23,279 nt of DNA from a bacterium (GTDB lineage: Bacteria; Planctomycetota; J058; JAJDCP01): positions 1 through 23,279 of the forward strand of contig JAUIEM010000126.1 of the NCBI GenBank assembly GCA_030428695.1. Direction: 5' to 3'. The translations under genes and the position numbers were made by a program. Shown piece by piece: positions 1 to 8,267 of this stretch (its first letter is position 1; each line of letters begins with the position of its first letter). The notes under the pieces are model-generated. The model searched no databases, was not told the DNA's origin, and saw nothing but the letters and a program-made list of their open reading frames with translations.

Positions 1-2319
1 CAGGGCATAGCCGAAGGCGGTCTGGAAGGCCTCCGCGATCAGCCCCGTCGACTCGTGGATCTGCACCGTGACGCCGACCATGTTCTGGTCGATGGTGCGC
101 ACCTCGCCGACGTGGATCGCGAGCGAGTCCGGTTCCCAGACGTCGATGCTCGGGTAGACGATCACCCCGTACTTCCCGGAGATCTGCCCCCGGAAGCGCG
201 TGTCTAGCGGCGGCGGCAGTTTCTCGAGCGAGAGCCCGGTCGGATGCGCGCTGTTGCCGAGCAGGGAGAGCTGCTCGGAGAGGTGGTCGCGGAACGAGCG
301 GGCGTGCGCGTTCAGCGCCTCGACGTCCGCCGTCGCGGCGCCCTCCCACAGCGCCTCGACCGCGTCCAGCAGCTCGCCGACCGCCGCGCGCGCCTCCTCC
401 TTCTGCTCGCCGTCGGGCAGGTCGAGCAGCAGGGTGTCGAGCAGCTCGAGCTCCTCGAGCAGCAGCTCGGCGGCGCCCTCGAGGTCGTCGCGCGCGACCG
501 GCCCGGGGACCTCGAGCTGCGGCAGCGGCGTGTAGGGCTGGAACAGCGCGCGGACCTTGTCGATCTTCGCCGGCTGCCCTTCGGGGACGAAGTCGGACGG
601 GCTCTCGACCTTGCCGACAGTCTCGAGGGCGCGCAGCTTCTCGGCGACCGCGGCCGCCTCCTGGAGGGTGCGGGTGTAGCAGACCGAGAACCAGCTCGAA
701 CGCGAGCTGTGCTCGAGCACCTTGTGCTCCCACTTGACCGAGTCGAGCCCCTCGGCCTGCAGGTTCAGGATGTTGTTGTCGTAGTAGAGCGGGTCCTCGA
801 CGGGGATGTAGACGACGACGCTGACCAGCGCGGCGATCGCGAGCAGCAGCCCCGGCCGCCCGATGGCGAACGGCAGCCCGCGCAAGGGCTTGACCGGCCG
901 GATGCCCTTCTTGCCGCTGTCGTAGAGCAGCAGCAAGGCCGGCAGGAAGACCAGCGAGCTCACCAGGCACAGGAGGACGCCAGTGCCCGCGATCAGCCCG
1001 AGCTCGGCCAGGCCCGAGAAATTGGTCAGCAGCGTCCCGTAGAAGCCGAGGGCGCTCGACACCGCCCCGGTGACGTTGCCGATCGCGCTCGTCGTCAGCG
1101 AGCGGCGCAGGGCCTCGACCGGGTCTTTGGTGTCGGTCAGCCCTTCCTGGTAGCGGACGACGATGTGGACGGCGAAGTCGATGCCGAGGCCGACCAGCAC
1201 CGCGGCGAAGACCATCGACAGCAGGTTGAGGGCCTCGACCACCAGCGTCGCGGCGAGGAAGGACCACGACAGGCCGACGGCCAGCGAGAGCAGCATCAGC
1301 AGCGGCCGGCCGAAGTTCCCGAAGATGATGAAGGTGATCAGGGCGACGCCGAGGAAGGACAGGATGCCGGCCAACGCGGTGTCCTTGTCCGTCGTGTCCA
1401 TCTCGTCGGCCTGCAGCACCGGCCGCCCGGTCACGCCTATGTCCATCGGCATCCAGGCGTAGCCTTCCTTGATCTCCGCCTGCAGGCGACGGATCTCGGC
1501 GAGGGGCTCGGAGATCACCGCCATGTCGCCGGCGTAGTCCTTGACCGGCAGGATCAGGAGGAACAGCAGCCGCTTGGTCTCGCTGACGAAGTAGCCCTCA
1601 CGGTCGTCCTCGGTGTCGTCGAGCTCGGAGCGCGGGAACAGCGAGGCGAGCGCCGTGCTCGGCGCGGGATCTCCCTCCGCCGCCCGGCGCAGCTCGGCGA
1701 GGTACTGCTTGAGGAAGGAGAACAGGCGCTCCCCGCGTTCTTCGTCCGGATTCTCCGCATCGCCCTCGTCGCTCAGCCGCTTCAGCTCGCGGGCCATCGT
1801 CTCGAGGATCGCAGCCGGACCGGGGTCGGGAGCGAGCTGCTCGAGGATCGGGTCGAGCTCGGCCAGGCTCGAGGCGATCTCGTCGACCTGCTCCTCCGAC
1901 AGGAACAGCAGCGCGTTCTCGAGGAAGATCTGCGGATCGACCTTCCACAGCACCTGCTGGAAGCGCTCGGGCTGCGCGCGCAGCACCGTCCCGATGGTGT
2001 CCGCGAGGTGCTTGAGGTGGGACAGGTCGACGCTGTCCGCAGGGGTATCGTCGGGGACCGGCGCGGTGTTCTCGAGCACGACGTAGACGTACTCCTGGTC
2101 ACCGAAGTCCTTGAGGTAGTCCAGGTAGCGTCTGTGGTACTCGACCTGTTCGTCGAGCAGGGCGTCCTGGTCGGCGGTGATCTTGAAGCGGGAGATCGCG
2201 ATCGGCAGGGCGATCACGACGCTGAGCAGGCAGGTCCACACGATCGCCTTGGGGTGGGCGGCGATCCAGGCCGCGTAGCGGCGGAAGAAGCGGTCGCGCC
2301 AGCGGCCCTTGGTGCTCAC
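1..2319 (-). CDS. RND/MMPL family exporter, HpnN-like (3' end outside window)
   Basis: This reading frame stays open for 773 codons from a GTG at 2319 to the window edge, so the C-terminus is missing. The GTG is preceded by GAGGAG at good spacing. The N-terminus is a short basic stretch followed by a membrane segment (about residues 20-40), then a periplasmic domain. A block containing VTGRPVLQADEM leads into a run of hydrophobic segments with the family-typical GLGIDFAVHIVVRYQEG and a second cluster ending LVFLPALLLLYDSGKK. This order (TM1, loop, 5 TMs, TM7, second loop) is that of RND/MMPL lipid exporters. The VTGRP and ADEM region resembles HpnN, the hopanoid transporter. It lies 91 bases downstream of the aminotransferase gene and is probably co-transcribed with it. 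Family assignment is firm; the lipid substrate is inference. Confidence 0.85.
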   Translation of the reverse strand, partial: MSTKGRWRDRFFRRYAAWIAAHPKAIVWTCLLSVVIALPIAISRFKITADQDALLDEQVEYHRRYLDYLKDFGDQEYVYVVLENTAPVPDDTPADSVDLSHLKHLADTIGTVLRAQPERFQQVLWKVDPQIFLENALLFLSEEQVDEIASSLAELDPILEQLAPDPGPAAILETMARELKRLSDEGDAENPDEERGERLFSFLKQYLAELRRAAEGDPAPSTALASLFPRSELDDTEDDREGYFVSETKRLLFLLILPVKDYAGDMAVISEPLAEIRRLQAEIKEGYAWMPMDIGVTGRPVLQADEMDTTDKDTALAGILSFLGVALITFIIFGNFGRPLLMLLSLAVGLSWSFLAATLVVEALNLLSMVFAAVLVGLGIDFAVHIVVRYQEGLTDTKDPVEALRRSLTTSAIGNVTGAVSSALGFYGTLLTNFSGLAELGLIAGTGVLLCLVSSLVFLPALLLLYDSGKKGIRPVKPLRGLPFAIGRPGLLLAIAALVSVVVYIPVEDPLYYDNNILNLQAEGLDSVKWEHKVLEHSSRSSWFSVCYTRTLQEAAAVAEKLRALETVGKVESPSDFVPEGQPAKIDKVRALFQPYTPLPQLEVPGPVARDDLEGAAELLLEELELLDTLLLDLPDGEQKEEARAAVGELLDAVEALWEGAATADVEALNAHARSFRDHLSEQLSLLGNSAHPTGLSLEKLPPPLDTRFRGQISGKYGVIVYPSIDVWEPDSLAIHVGEVRTIDQNMVGVTVQIHESTGLIAEAFQTAFGYAL

Positions 2320-2330
2320 CTCGACTCCTC

Positions 2331-2382
2331 GGCGGGTGGTCCCGCCCGTTCCTGTGCAACGGGCGGGGGAGCCCCCCGCCCG
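2331..2382 (-). other. Three overlapping, mutually exclusive GC hairpins between aminotransferase and exporter genes
   Basis: The intergenic spacer holds three perfect inverted repeats that share arms. GGCGGG (2331-2336) pairs with CCCGCC (2341-2346). CCCGCCCGTT (2341-2350) pairs with AACGGGCGGG (2358-2367). CGGGCGGGGG (2360-2369) pairs with CCCCCGCCCG (2373-2382). Only non-adjacent stems can form together, which is the geometry of an attenuator or switch. No T-run follows on the minus strand, so a plain intrinsic terminator is not supported. Confidence 0.5.
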
Positions 2383-2410
2383 GCATGCGTCCCCGCCTTC
2401 CGACGGTGCG

Positions 2411-3817
2411 TCAGACCGGGACGGGATCCTTCTTCCCGCGCCCCATCGCGTGGCTGACAAGGTGCTTGCCGAGGTCCCAGATCGCGCCGAGCTGGTTGCA
2501 GCTCTCGAGGGTCGCGTCGAAGGCCTCGACGACCCGGTCGACCTCGGCCTCGCCGATGGTCAGCGGCGGGATCAGCTTGATGATCTCGACCTTGTGGCCC
2601 GAGACCTGGGTGAACATGTGGTGGTCCTTGAGCAGGGTCATCGCGACCATCTGCGCGAACAGCCCCTTCTCGGCGAGCCGCAGGAGGTTCCAGCTCGCCT
2701 TCTTCTTCAGACCCTTCGGGCTGCCGAACTCGATGCCGACCATCAGCCCGTGCCCGCGCACATCCTTGATCCAGGAGTGCTTCTCCCGCAGCGCGCGCAG
2801 GCGCTCGATCAACAGCCCACCGATGCGGGCCGAGCGCGCGATCAGCTCGCGCTCCTGGAGCGCGTCGAGGAAGGCGAGGCCGGCGACCATCGCGAGGTTG
2901 TTCTGGCCGAAGGTGCTCGAGTGCACGACGCAGCGGTCCATGCGGCTGAACACCTTCTTCTGCACCGCCCGCGTCGAGAGCACGGCGCCGACCGGGATCA
3001 GGCCGCCGCTGAGCGCCTTCGACAGGCAGATCACATCGGGCGTGATGCCCCAGTGCTCGAAGGCGAACATCTTCCCCGTCCGCCCGAGGCCGGTCTGGAT
3101 CTCGTCGGCGACCATCAGCGTGCCGTACTTCGTGCACAGCCGGCGCGCCTCTTCGAGGTAGCCGTCGGGCGGGACGTACACGCCCTTGCCCTGGATCGGC
3201 TCGAAGAAGAAGGCCGCGACGTCCTTCTTCTTCAGCTCCTTCTCGAGCGCCTTGAGGTCGCCGAAGGGCACCTGGGTCGACGGCAGGAGGCTGCCGAAGC
3301 CCTCTTTGAACTCCGCGTTGCCGTTGAGCGCGAGCGAGCCCGTCGACAGGCCGTGGAAGGCGTGGTGCAGGTAGACCAGGCGGTCGCGACGGGTCGCACA
3401 GCGGGTGAACTTGATCGCGGTCTCGATCGACTCGGTGCCCGAGTTGGTGAAGTACACGGCGTCGATGCCGTCCGGAGCGATGCGGGCGAGGGCCTCGGCG
3501 AGCAGGCCGGACAGCGGCGCGCAGTCCATCTGCACGAGGTTCGGCGGCAGCTGCGGCCCCAGGCGCAGGGCCGAGGTGATCGCGTCGACGACCTCGGGCG
3601 GGTTGCGACCGAGGGCGAACACGCCGTAGCCCGCGAGCAGGTCGAGGGTCTCGTGACCGTGCTGGTCGATCATCGAGAAGTTGTCGCCGCGCACGTACAG
3701 GCGGTCGAAGCCGATCGTGCGCAACACCTTGACGAACGTCGGGTTGACGTACTGCTCGTGCAGCGCGTACGTGCGGCGCAGGTTGTCGGAAACGAGCCGT
3801 TCGAGATCTAGAGCCAT
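2411..3817 (-). CDS. Class III PLP-dependent aminotransferase (ornithine/acetylornithine type; possibly HpnO-like)
   Basis: The 468-residue protein is full length for the class III (subgroup II) aminotransferases, which move an amino group to or from an omega-amino substrate using PLP. Visible landmarks are LLAGYGVFALG (residues 60-70), NSGTES (125-130, phosphate binding), HHAFHGLSTG (151-160), ADEIQTGLGRTG (237-248, the Asp that contacts the PLP ring nitrogen) and the Schiff-base lysine K267 in VICLSK. I chose the ATG at 3817 because GAGGAAG sits just upstream and homology begins there; the frame itself stays open further upstream. A promoter-like TTGCAA/TACACT pair precedes it. The next gene is an HpnN-like exporter, so a role like HpnO (adding an amino group to a hopanoid side chain) is attractive. 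Ordinary amino-acid metabolism remains possible. Confidence 0.85.
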   Translation of the reverse strand: MALDLERLVSDNLRRTYALHEQYVNPTFVKVLRTIGFDRLYVRGDNFSMIDQHGHETLDLLAGYGVFALGRNPPEVVDAITSALRLGPQLPPNLVQMDCAPLSGLLAEALARIAPDGIDAVYFTNSGTESIETAIKFTRCATRRDRLVYLHHAFHGLSTGSLALNGNAEFKEGFGSLLPSTQVPFGDLKALEKELKKKDVAAFFFEPIQGKGVYVPPDGYLEEARRLCTKYGTLMVADEIQTGLGRTGKMFAFEHWGITPDVICLSKALSGGLIPVGAVLSTRAVQKKVFSRMDRCVVHSSTFGQNNLAMVAGLAFLDALQERELIARSARIGGLLIERLRALREKHSWIKDVRGHGLMVGIEFGSPKGLKKKASWNLLRLAEKGLFAQMVAMTLLKDHHMFTQVSGHKVEIIKLIPPLTIGEAEVDRVVEAFDATLESCNQLGAIWDLGKHLVSHAMGRGKKDPVPV

Positions 3818-3842
3818 CGCGCTTCCTCGCTTCGGGTCCTGT

Positions 3843-3870
3843 AGTGTAGACACCCCGATGAGACTTGCAA
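3843..3870 (-). promoter_or_regulatory. Putative sigma-70 promoter of the aminotransferase-exporter unit
   Basis: On the minus strand TTGCAA (3865-3870) and TACACT (3843-3848) are separated by 16 bases. They end about 26 bases before the ATG at 3817, leaving a short leader. The -35 match is moderate, so this is a prediction. Confidence 0.45.
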
Positions 3871-3899
3871 GACCTGTGCGGACGCCCTCTACGGGGCCC

Positions 3900-4409
3900 T
3901 CAACCGCAGCTCGCAGCGCCCCCGTCGCCCGTGGCACGCAGCCAGGTGTCGTCGAGGTGGACGAGGCCGTTCTCGGCGAGCAGCACATTCGCGCAACGCA
4001 ACCTGCGGGAGAGCTCACGGGCGAGGTTGAGGGAGACCATCGCGAAGGTCGAGGGGGCGTCGCGGCACAGCGAGAAGAAGCCGTGCCGCGAGAGGAACAG
4101 CGTCGAGACCGGAGAGGCGGCGACGACGGTGGCCGAGCGCGGCATGATGTCGATGATCGCCATCTCGCCGAGCACCGCTCCGCTGCCGAGCCGGGCGATC
4201 GTGCGCGGCTCGCCGTCGATGCGCACGTGGACGTCGACGGTGCCCTCGATGATCACGAACAACCCGTGGGCCTCGGTGCCCTCGGCGAGGAGCTCCGCGC
4301 CGGCGGGGTAGTCCCGGCGGACCAGCAGGCTTTCGATGTGGGCGAGGGCGTCGTCCTTCAGGGCGCCGAAGATCGACAGGGACGAGAGCTCCGGCCCCGG
4401 CTCAGCCAC
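3900..4409 (-). CDS. Small cyclic-nucleotide-binding-domain protein
   Basis: The 169-residue protein is almost entirely one cNMP-binding (Crp/PKA-type) beta-roll. It contains LFVIIEGTVDVHV followed by the phosphate-binding-cassette-like stretch GEMAIIDIMPRSATVVAAS, where the Arg-Ser-Ala of canonical binders is kept. A helical C-terminus (LNLARELSRRL) follows. There is no helix-turn-helix, so it is not a Crp-type transcription factor on its own; such single-domain proteins usually act by binding partners. The start is uncertain: the frame is open far upstream through dnaA. I chose GTG at 4409, which has GAGGG in front and lies 35 bases after the dnaA stop, implying co-transcription with dnaA. 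Confidence 0.75.
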   Translation of the reverse strand: MAEPGPELSSLSIFGALKDDALAHIESLLVRRDYPAGAELLAEGTEAHGLFVIIEGTVDVHVRIDGEPRTIARLGSGAVLGEMAIIDIMPRSATVVAASPVSTLFLSRHGFFSLCRDAPSTFAMVSLNLARELSRRLRCANVLLAENGLVHLDDTWLRATGDGGAASCG

Positions 4410-4444
4410 CGGAGCCCTCGCGGCGGAAGCCCGGCGCGGCCGGG

Positions 4445-5869
4445 CTACTTCTTCGCGAGGATCTTGCGCTTGATCGCTTCGACATGTTCCTTGAGCCTCG
4501 CGTCGCCCTCGAGGTTGGTGCGCACCTTCTCTTCGGCGTACATCACGGTGCTGTGATCGCGCCCGCCGAAGTAGGTTCCGATGTCCTTGTACGACATATC
4601 GGTCAGCGCGCGGGTCAGGTACATCGCGATGTGCCGTGGCGTCGAGATCGCGTGGGAGCGCTTCTTCGACTGCAGGTCCGTCGGCTTGAGGTCGAAGTAG
4701 TCGGTGATCGCGTTCTGGATGTCGCCGACCTGCAGGCTGCGCTTCTTGATGGTGATCGTGTCGCGCAGCGCCTTGCGGGCCAGCTCGAGCGTGATCGGCT
4801 TGTTGCCGAGGGAGGCGAAGCCGAGCACCTTGACGATCGCCCCTTCGAGCTCGCGGATGTTCGTGTCGATGTTGTCGGCGATGAAGCGCGTCACGTCGCT
4901 CGGGATCGCGATGCCCCGCAGGTAGGCCTTCTTCTCGAGGATGGCGACCCGCGTCTCGTAGGTCGGCGGCTCGAGGCGCGTGACCATGCCCCACTTGAAG
5001 CGCGACACCAGGCGGTCCTCGAGGCTGGTGATGTCCTTCGGATGGCTGTCCGAGCTCAGGATGATCTGCTTCTTCGCGTTGTAGAGCGAGTTGAAGGTGT
5101 GGAAGAACTCCTCCTGGGTGCGCTCCTTGTCGGCGAGGAAGTGGATGTCGTCGACGACCAGCACGTCGGCGTAGCGGTAGCGGGTGCGGAAGGCCTCGAG
5201 CTGCCCGTCCTTGACCGCCTGGATGTACTGGTTGACGAAGGTCTCACAGGACAGGTAGACGATCTGGCAGCCCGGGGTGCGGTCCTTGACCTCATGACAC
5301 ACCGCCTGCAGCAGGTGCGTCTTGCCGAGCCCGACCCCGCCGTGCAGGAACAGCGGATTGTAGACCAGGCCCGGCGCGTCGGCGACCGCCTGCGAGGCGG
5401 CGTGGGCCATCTGGTTGCAGGGACCGGTGATGAAGTTGTTGAAGTTGTAGTCGCTGTTGAGCTGGATCTCCTGGCTCGCGGGCGAGGACGCCTCACTCGC
5501 CGCCGGACGCGGGCTCGGCCGGGCTTCCTTCGTCGGCCTCTTCGCGGCCGGCTTCTCGGACTCGGCGGAGACCCCTTCGGCGGGGGCCGCGATCTCGAGC
5601 TCGATGTCGAGCCGCGCGCCGAAGACCGCCTCGAGGGCGTCGCGGATCATGCCCTTGTAGTTCTTCTCCACCCAGTCGCTGTAGAACTTGTTGGGCACGT
5701 GGATCACGACCCGGTCGTCTGTCAGCCGCGCGATGCGCAGCTTCTTGAACCAGATCGTGTACAGGCTCGGATTCTCGCGGGTGCTCTCCTTCAGGACCTG
5801 CTGCACCGCCCCCCACATCTCGTCCAACTCGGGCGCGAATTTGGGGGAGACTTCTTCACCCACGTGCAT
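4445..5869 (-). CDS. dnaA: Chromosomal replication initiator protein DnaA
   Basis: DnaA binds origin DNA and opens it for helicase loading. All four domains are visible in the 474-residue product. There is an N-terminal helical domain (LDEMWGAVQQVLKES...WFKKL), a low-complexity linker rich in Ala, Pro, Ser and Glu, and an AAA+ ATPase with Walker A GGVGLGKTH (about 177-185) and Walker B VLVVDDIHF (D240, D241). The C-terminal domain IV carries the signature STPRHIAMYLTRALTD and GGRDHST (435-441). The start is ambiguous: ATG at 5869 has GAGGAAGG immediately upstream, GTG at 5863 has better spacing to the same site, and in-frame ATG 5908 and GTG 5938 extend it. The next gene downstream is not dnaN, so the classic dnaA-dnaN order is absent. 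I found no consensus DnaA box in the 5870-6240 leader. Confidence 0.95.
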   Translation of the reverse strand: MHVGEEVSPKFAPELDEMWGAVQQVLKESTRENPSLYTIWFKKLRIARLTDDRVVIHVPNKFYSDWVEKNYKGMIRDALEAVFGARLDIELEIAAPAEGVSAESEKPAAKRPTKEARPSPRPAASEASSPASQEIQLNSDYNFNNFITGPCNQMAHAASQAVADAPGLVYNPLFLHGGVGLGKTHLLQAVCHEVKDRTPGCQIVYLSCETFVNQYIQAVKDGQLEAFRTRYRYADVLVVDDIHFLADKERTQEEFFHTFNSLYNAKKQIILSSDSHPKDITSLEDRLVSRFKWGMVTRLEPPTYETRVAILEKKAYLRGIAIPSDVTRFIADNIDTNIRELEGAIVKVLGFASLGNKPITLELARKALRDTITIKKRSLQVGDIQNAITDYFDLKPTDLQSKKRSHAISTPRHIAMYLTRALTDMSYKDIGTYFGGRDHSTVMYAEEKVRTNLEGDARLKEHVEAIKRKILAKK

Positions 5870-6066
5870 CCCTTCCTCGCAAACGGGGCCGCCGACGTTT
5901 CCTGCCATCGATCCCGGATCTCCCTGTGCCCTGTTCACGTAGAACAGATGTCTCCACGGCGCCTGACACAGGCGCTGGTTATATTGACCTTGAGCGCGCT
6001 GCGCTCGTCGTGGCTCCGTTTGGAACCTCCGGCCAAGCCAGAGTTGGAGAATACCTGAGACCCGCG

Positions 6067-6095
6067 AGAGTAAGCCGTTTCCGGGAGCCTGTCAA
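6067..6095 (-). promoter_or_regulatory. Strong sigma-70-type promoter for dnaA
   Basis: Minus-strand TTGACA (6090-6095) and TACTCT (6067-6072) are separated by exactly 17 bases. An A/T-rich stretch (6097-6107) lies just upstream of the -35 box, like an UP element. Transcription would start near 6060 and give a leader of roughly 190 bases to the ATG at 5869. The rest of the 5870-6240 intergenic stretch shows no gene and no clear plus-strand promoter for the nuclease gene. Confidence 0.65.
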
Positions 6096-6240
6096 AGGTT
6101 TTTAAAGGCCACCGGACTAAACCCGAAGCCCCTATCGAGTTGTGCCTCGACTTGCGCCACAACAACAAGTACGTCGCCTGGACCTGGCCGCCCCGACGAC
6201 CGATGATGCCAACGAGGGCTTCGCGGCTCCAGGGAGTGCC

Positions 6241-6654
6241 ATGCTAGTCAGAGTAGACCTGCGCCAGCTCGTGATCCATGAGAGCTACGAGGAACAGCGC
6301 ATCCTGCTCGCCGAGACCGCGGGCCTGCGCCAGCTGTGCATCACGGTCGGGATCTTCGAGGCTCTCGCCCTCGACAGCGCGCTCAAGCAGAGCCGGAGCC
6401 CCCGGCCTCTGACCCACGACCTGTTGCGCGCCTGCGTGACCGCCCTGGAGGGAGAGCTCAAGCAGGTCGTGATCCACCACTTCGAAGAGGGCACCTTCTT
6501 CGCGACGGCGCATCTGCGCACGCCGAAGGGCATCGTCGAAGTAGACGCCCGGCCCAGCGATGCGCTAACATGGGCGCAGCTCACGTCGGCACCGATCTTC
6601 GTGGAGTCCGGGATCTTCGAGAGCGCCGGATCACCGCAGGTGCCGTTGGAGTGA
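6241..6654 (+). CDS. Bifunctional nuclease family protein (DUF151)
   Basis: The 137-residue product matches the DUF151/BFN family, small proteins with reported DNase and RNase activity (Pfam DNase-RNase). Typical features are an N-terminal beta strand (MLVRVDLRQLVIHES), then LLAETAGLRQLCITVGIFEALALDSAL, LTHDLLRACVTALEG and the C-terminal block VEVDARPSDALTWAQLTSAPIFV, where RPSDAL is the family hallmark. The ATG at 6241 was chosen over the longer frame from 6142 because AGGGAG lies just upstream and homology begins here. Its stop is 6 bases before the tRNA gene, so the two are probably on one transcript. Confidence 0.88.
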   Translation: MLVRVDLRQLVIHESYEEQRILLAETAGLRQLCITVGIFEALALDSALKQSRSPRPLTHDLLRACVTALEGELKQVVIHHFEEGTFFATAHLRTPKGIVEVDARPSDALTWAQLTSAPIFVESGIFESAGSPQVPLE

Positions 6655-6660
6655 GTCCCT

Positions 6661-6743
6661 GGAGGGTTGGCAGAGTGGCCGAATGCGCCGGTCTTGAAAA
6701 CCGGAGTCCGCGAGGACCGTGGGTTCGAATCCTACACCCTCCG
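6661..6743 (+). tRNA. tRNA-Ser (anticodon TGA)
   Basis: A complete class II tRNA cloverleaf is readable. Acceptor arms GGAGGGT (6661-6667) and ACCCTCC (6736-6742) pair, with discriminator G6743. A D-arm with GAGTGGCC follows. The anticodon stem CCGGT/ACCGG encloses CTTGAAA with anticodon TGA. A long variable arm has the stem GTCC/GGAC, as expected for serine, and the T-arm has GTTCGAATC. The 3' CCA is not encoded. It lies between two protein genes on the same strand. Confidence 0.96.
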
Positions 6744-6763
6744 TCGTGTCGGTGGGCGGCACG

Positions 6764-7225
6764 ATGACCGCCCTGCCGGCAGCCCGCAACCGTTGCACGC
6801 AGTGCCGGGAGCCCATCGAGCCGTTCACCGTGCGGTGGACATGTCTCCGCGACGAGGTGCGTCAGGACTTCTGCCAGAGCTGCTGGCAGCCTGCGCTCGG
6901 CGATGGGGCCGCCTCGGTCTGGAAGAGCCCGGTGCTGCCGCGCAGCAGCCCGAAGCTCAGCCGCGACCAGGAGGTCGCCCGGCTCTCGACCCTGGTCGAA
7001 CGCCTCGCCCTGCCCGAAGGCGAGCGCGCCTACCTGCTCGCCCTGCTGCTCCTGCAGCGGAGGCTGGCCCGGGTGGTCGAGAGCGCGACCGACGAGGGCG
7101 GCGAGACCCGCTGGACCCTGAAAGTGCGCGGGCGGCGCGCGCCGCTGACGGTCGTCGACCTCGGCTCCAGCCTCAAGCTCGAGGCGGTCGAGGAACCTGC
7201 GTCATGTGAGGAGCCGGCGTCGTGA
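6764..7225 (+). CDS. Small zinc-ribbon-like protein of unknown function
   Basis: The 153-residue product has two CxxC pairs near the N-terminus (C11/C14 and C37/C40) plus C27, the layout of a zinc ribbon. A helical segment rich in Leu, Arg and Glu (about 65-105, VARLSTLVERL...YLLALLLLQRRL) and a beta-like tail follow. I do not recognise a named family. The ATG at 6764 starts 21 bases after the tRNA, and its ribosome binding site (GGTGGGCGG) is weak. The stop TGA (7223-7225) overlaps the start of the SurA-like gene, so translation of the two is probably coupled. The frame continues upstream through the tRNA, which is not a credible coding extension. Confidence 0.7.
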   Translation: MTALPAARNRCTQCREPIEPFTVRWTCLRDEVRQDFCQSCWQPALGDGAASVWKSPVLPRSSPKLSRDQEVARLSTLVERLALPEGERAYLLALLLLQRRLARVVESATDEGGETRWTLKVRGRRAPLTVVDLGSSLKLEAVEEPASCEEPAS

Positions 7226-8172
7226 TGCGAAGCTACACCTCCTGGCTCGTGCTGCTCGCGCTCGTCGCGAGCGCCCAGGAACAGGTCGGGCTGGTCAACC
7301 GGGTCGTCGCCGTCGTCAACGACGAGGTGATCACCCTGAGCGAGCTCGAGCGCGAGGTCGCGCTCCTGCTGCAAGACCGCCCGCTGTCGGTCGAAGAGCT
7401 CGACGCCTTCCGCCGCGATGTCCTGCAGGAGTTGATCGACCAGCGCCTGGTGCTCGAGGTCGCCGCGCGGGAGGGCATCGGCCTCGACGCCGCGGACGAG
7501 CTCGAGGTCGAGGCGCTGATCGCCCAGGACATCCTCGACCACAACAACCGCGCGCGCTTTCTCGCCGACCTGCGGGCGATCGGCTTCACCGAGGCCGACT
7601 ACGCCGAGCGCCTGCGCGCGGGCATCCTCAGCCAGAAGACCACCGCGCGGGTGCTGTTCGACGATCCCTTCATCCAGCCCCGCGACCTGCGCGAGTACTA
7701 CGACCAGAACCAGCACCTGTACGCGGTCGACCAGAAGATCGTCGTGCGCCACCTGATGCTGTCGGCGAAGGTCTGGCCCGAGGCCGAGCTGAGCAAGCGC
7801 GTCGCGCGGGTGCAGGCCGAGCTCGAGCAGGGGGCGTCGCTCGAAGAGCTCGTCGGCGAGCTCAGCGACGGCCCGCGCAAGGGCAGCGGCGGCCTGTGGG
7901 AGCTCAAGACCCCCGAGGACTTCATCGACCCCCTCGGCGAGAAGGTCTTCGAGCTCGAGGCGGGCGAGCGCTCCGGGCTGCTCGAGTCGCACCTCGGCTT
8001 CCACTTCGTCGAGGTCATTCAGCGCGACCGGGCGCGGACCCTCGCCTTCTCCGAGGTCCAGACCCAGATCGAGCAGACCGTGCGCAAGCAGCTCTGGACC
8101 CGGCGCTTCCACAAGTGGCGGGACGAGCTCCGTGCGCGCGCCTTTATCTCGATCTATCTCGATGGAGGATGA
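7222..8172 (+). CDS. SurA-like periplasmic chaperone / parvulin peptidyl-prolyl isomerase
   Basis: The 316-residue protein begins with a short signal peptide (MRSYTSWLVLLALVASAQ). It continues with the SurA N-terminal pattern VNRVVAVVNDEVITLSELEREV and a long helical chaperone region (about 50-160). A single parvulin domain runs from about 170 to 275 (VVRHLMLSAK, LVGELSDGP, KGSGGLWELK, GLLESHLGFHFVEV). The family helps outer-membrane proteins fold in the periplasm. E. coli SurA has two parvulin domains; this one has one. The start is either GTG at 7222 (AGGAG 8 bases upstream) or ATG at 7225; both overlap the preceding stop. Confidence 0.85.
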   Translation: MMRSYTSWLVLLALVASAQEQVGLVNRVVAVVNDEVITLSELEREVALLLQDRPLSVEELDAFRRDVLQELIDQRLVLEVAAREGIGLDAADELEVEALIAQDILDHNNRARFLADLRAIGFTEADYAERLRAGILSQKTTARVLFDDPFIQPRDLREYYDQNQHLYAVDQKIVVRHLMLSAKVWPEAELSKRVARVQAELEQGASLEELVGELSDGPRKGSGGLWELKTPEDFIDPLGEKVFELEAGERSGLLESHLGFHFVEVIQRDRARTLAFSEVQTQIEQTVRKQLWTRRFHKWRDELRARAFISIYLDGG

Positions 8173-8267
8173 ATTTCTCGCCGCGTGACACTATCCTGAC
8201 AGTGCTCACCGATGGTGCGGGTACCCTTCCCGGCACACCACGATCCGCCCGCCTCTCCGCCTCCCGA

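Noticed and set aside
244..3811. Long plus-strand frames opposite the exporter and aminotransferase
   Set aside because: They are complementary-strand shadows of clearly conserved minus-strand genes.
5870..6240. Replication origin next to dnaA
   Set aside because: No DnaA-box consensus and only one small A/T-rich patch, which is better explained as a promoter upstream element.
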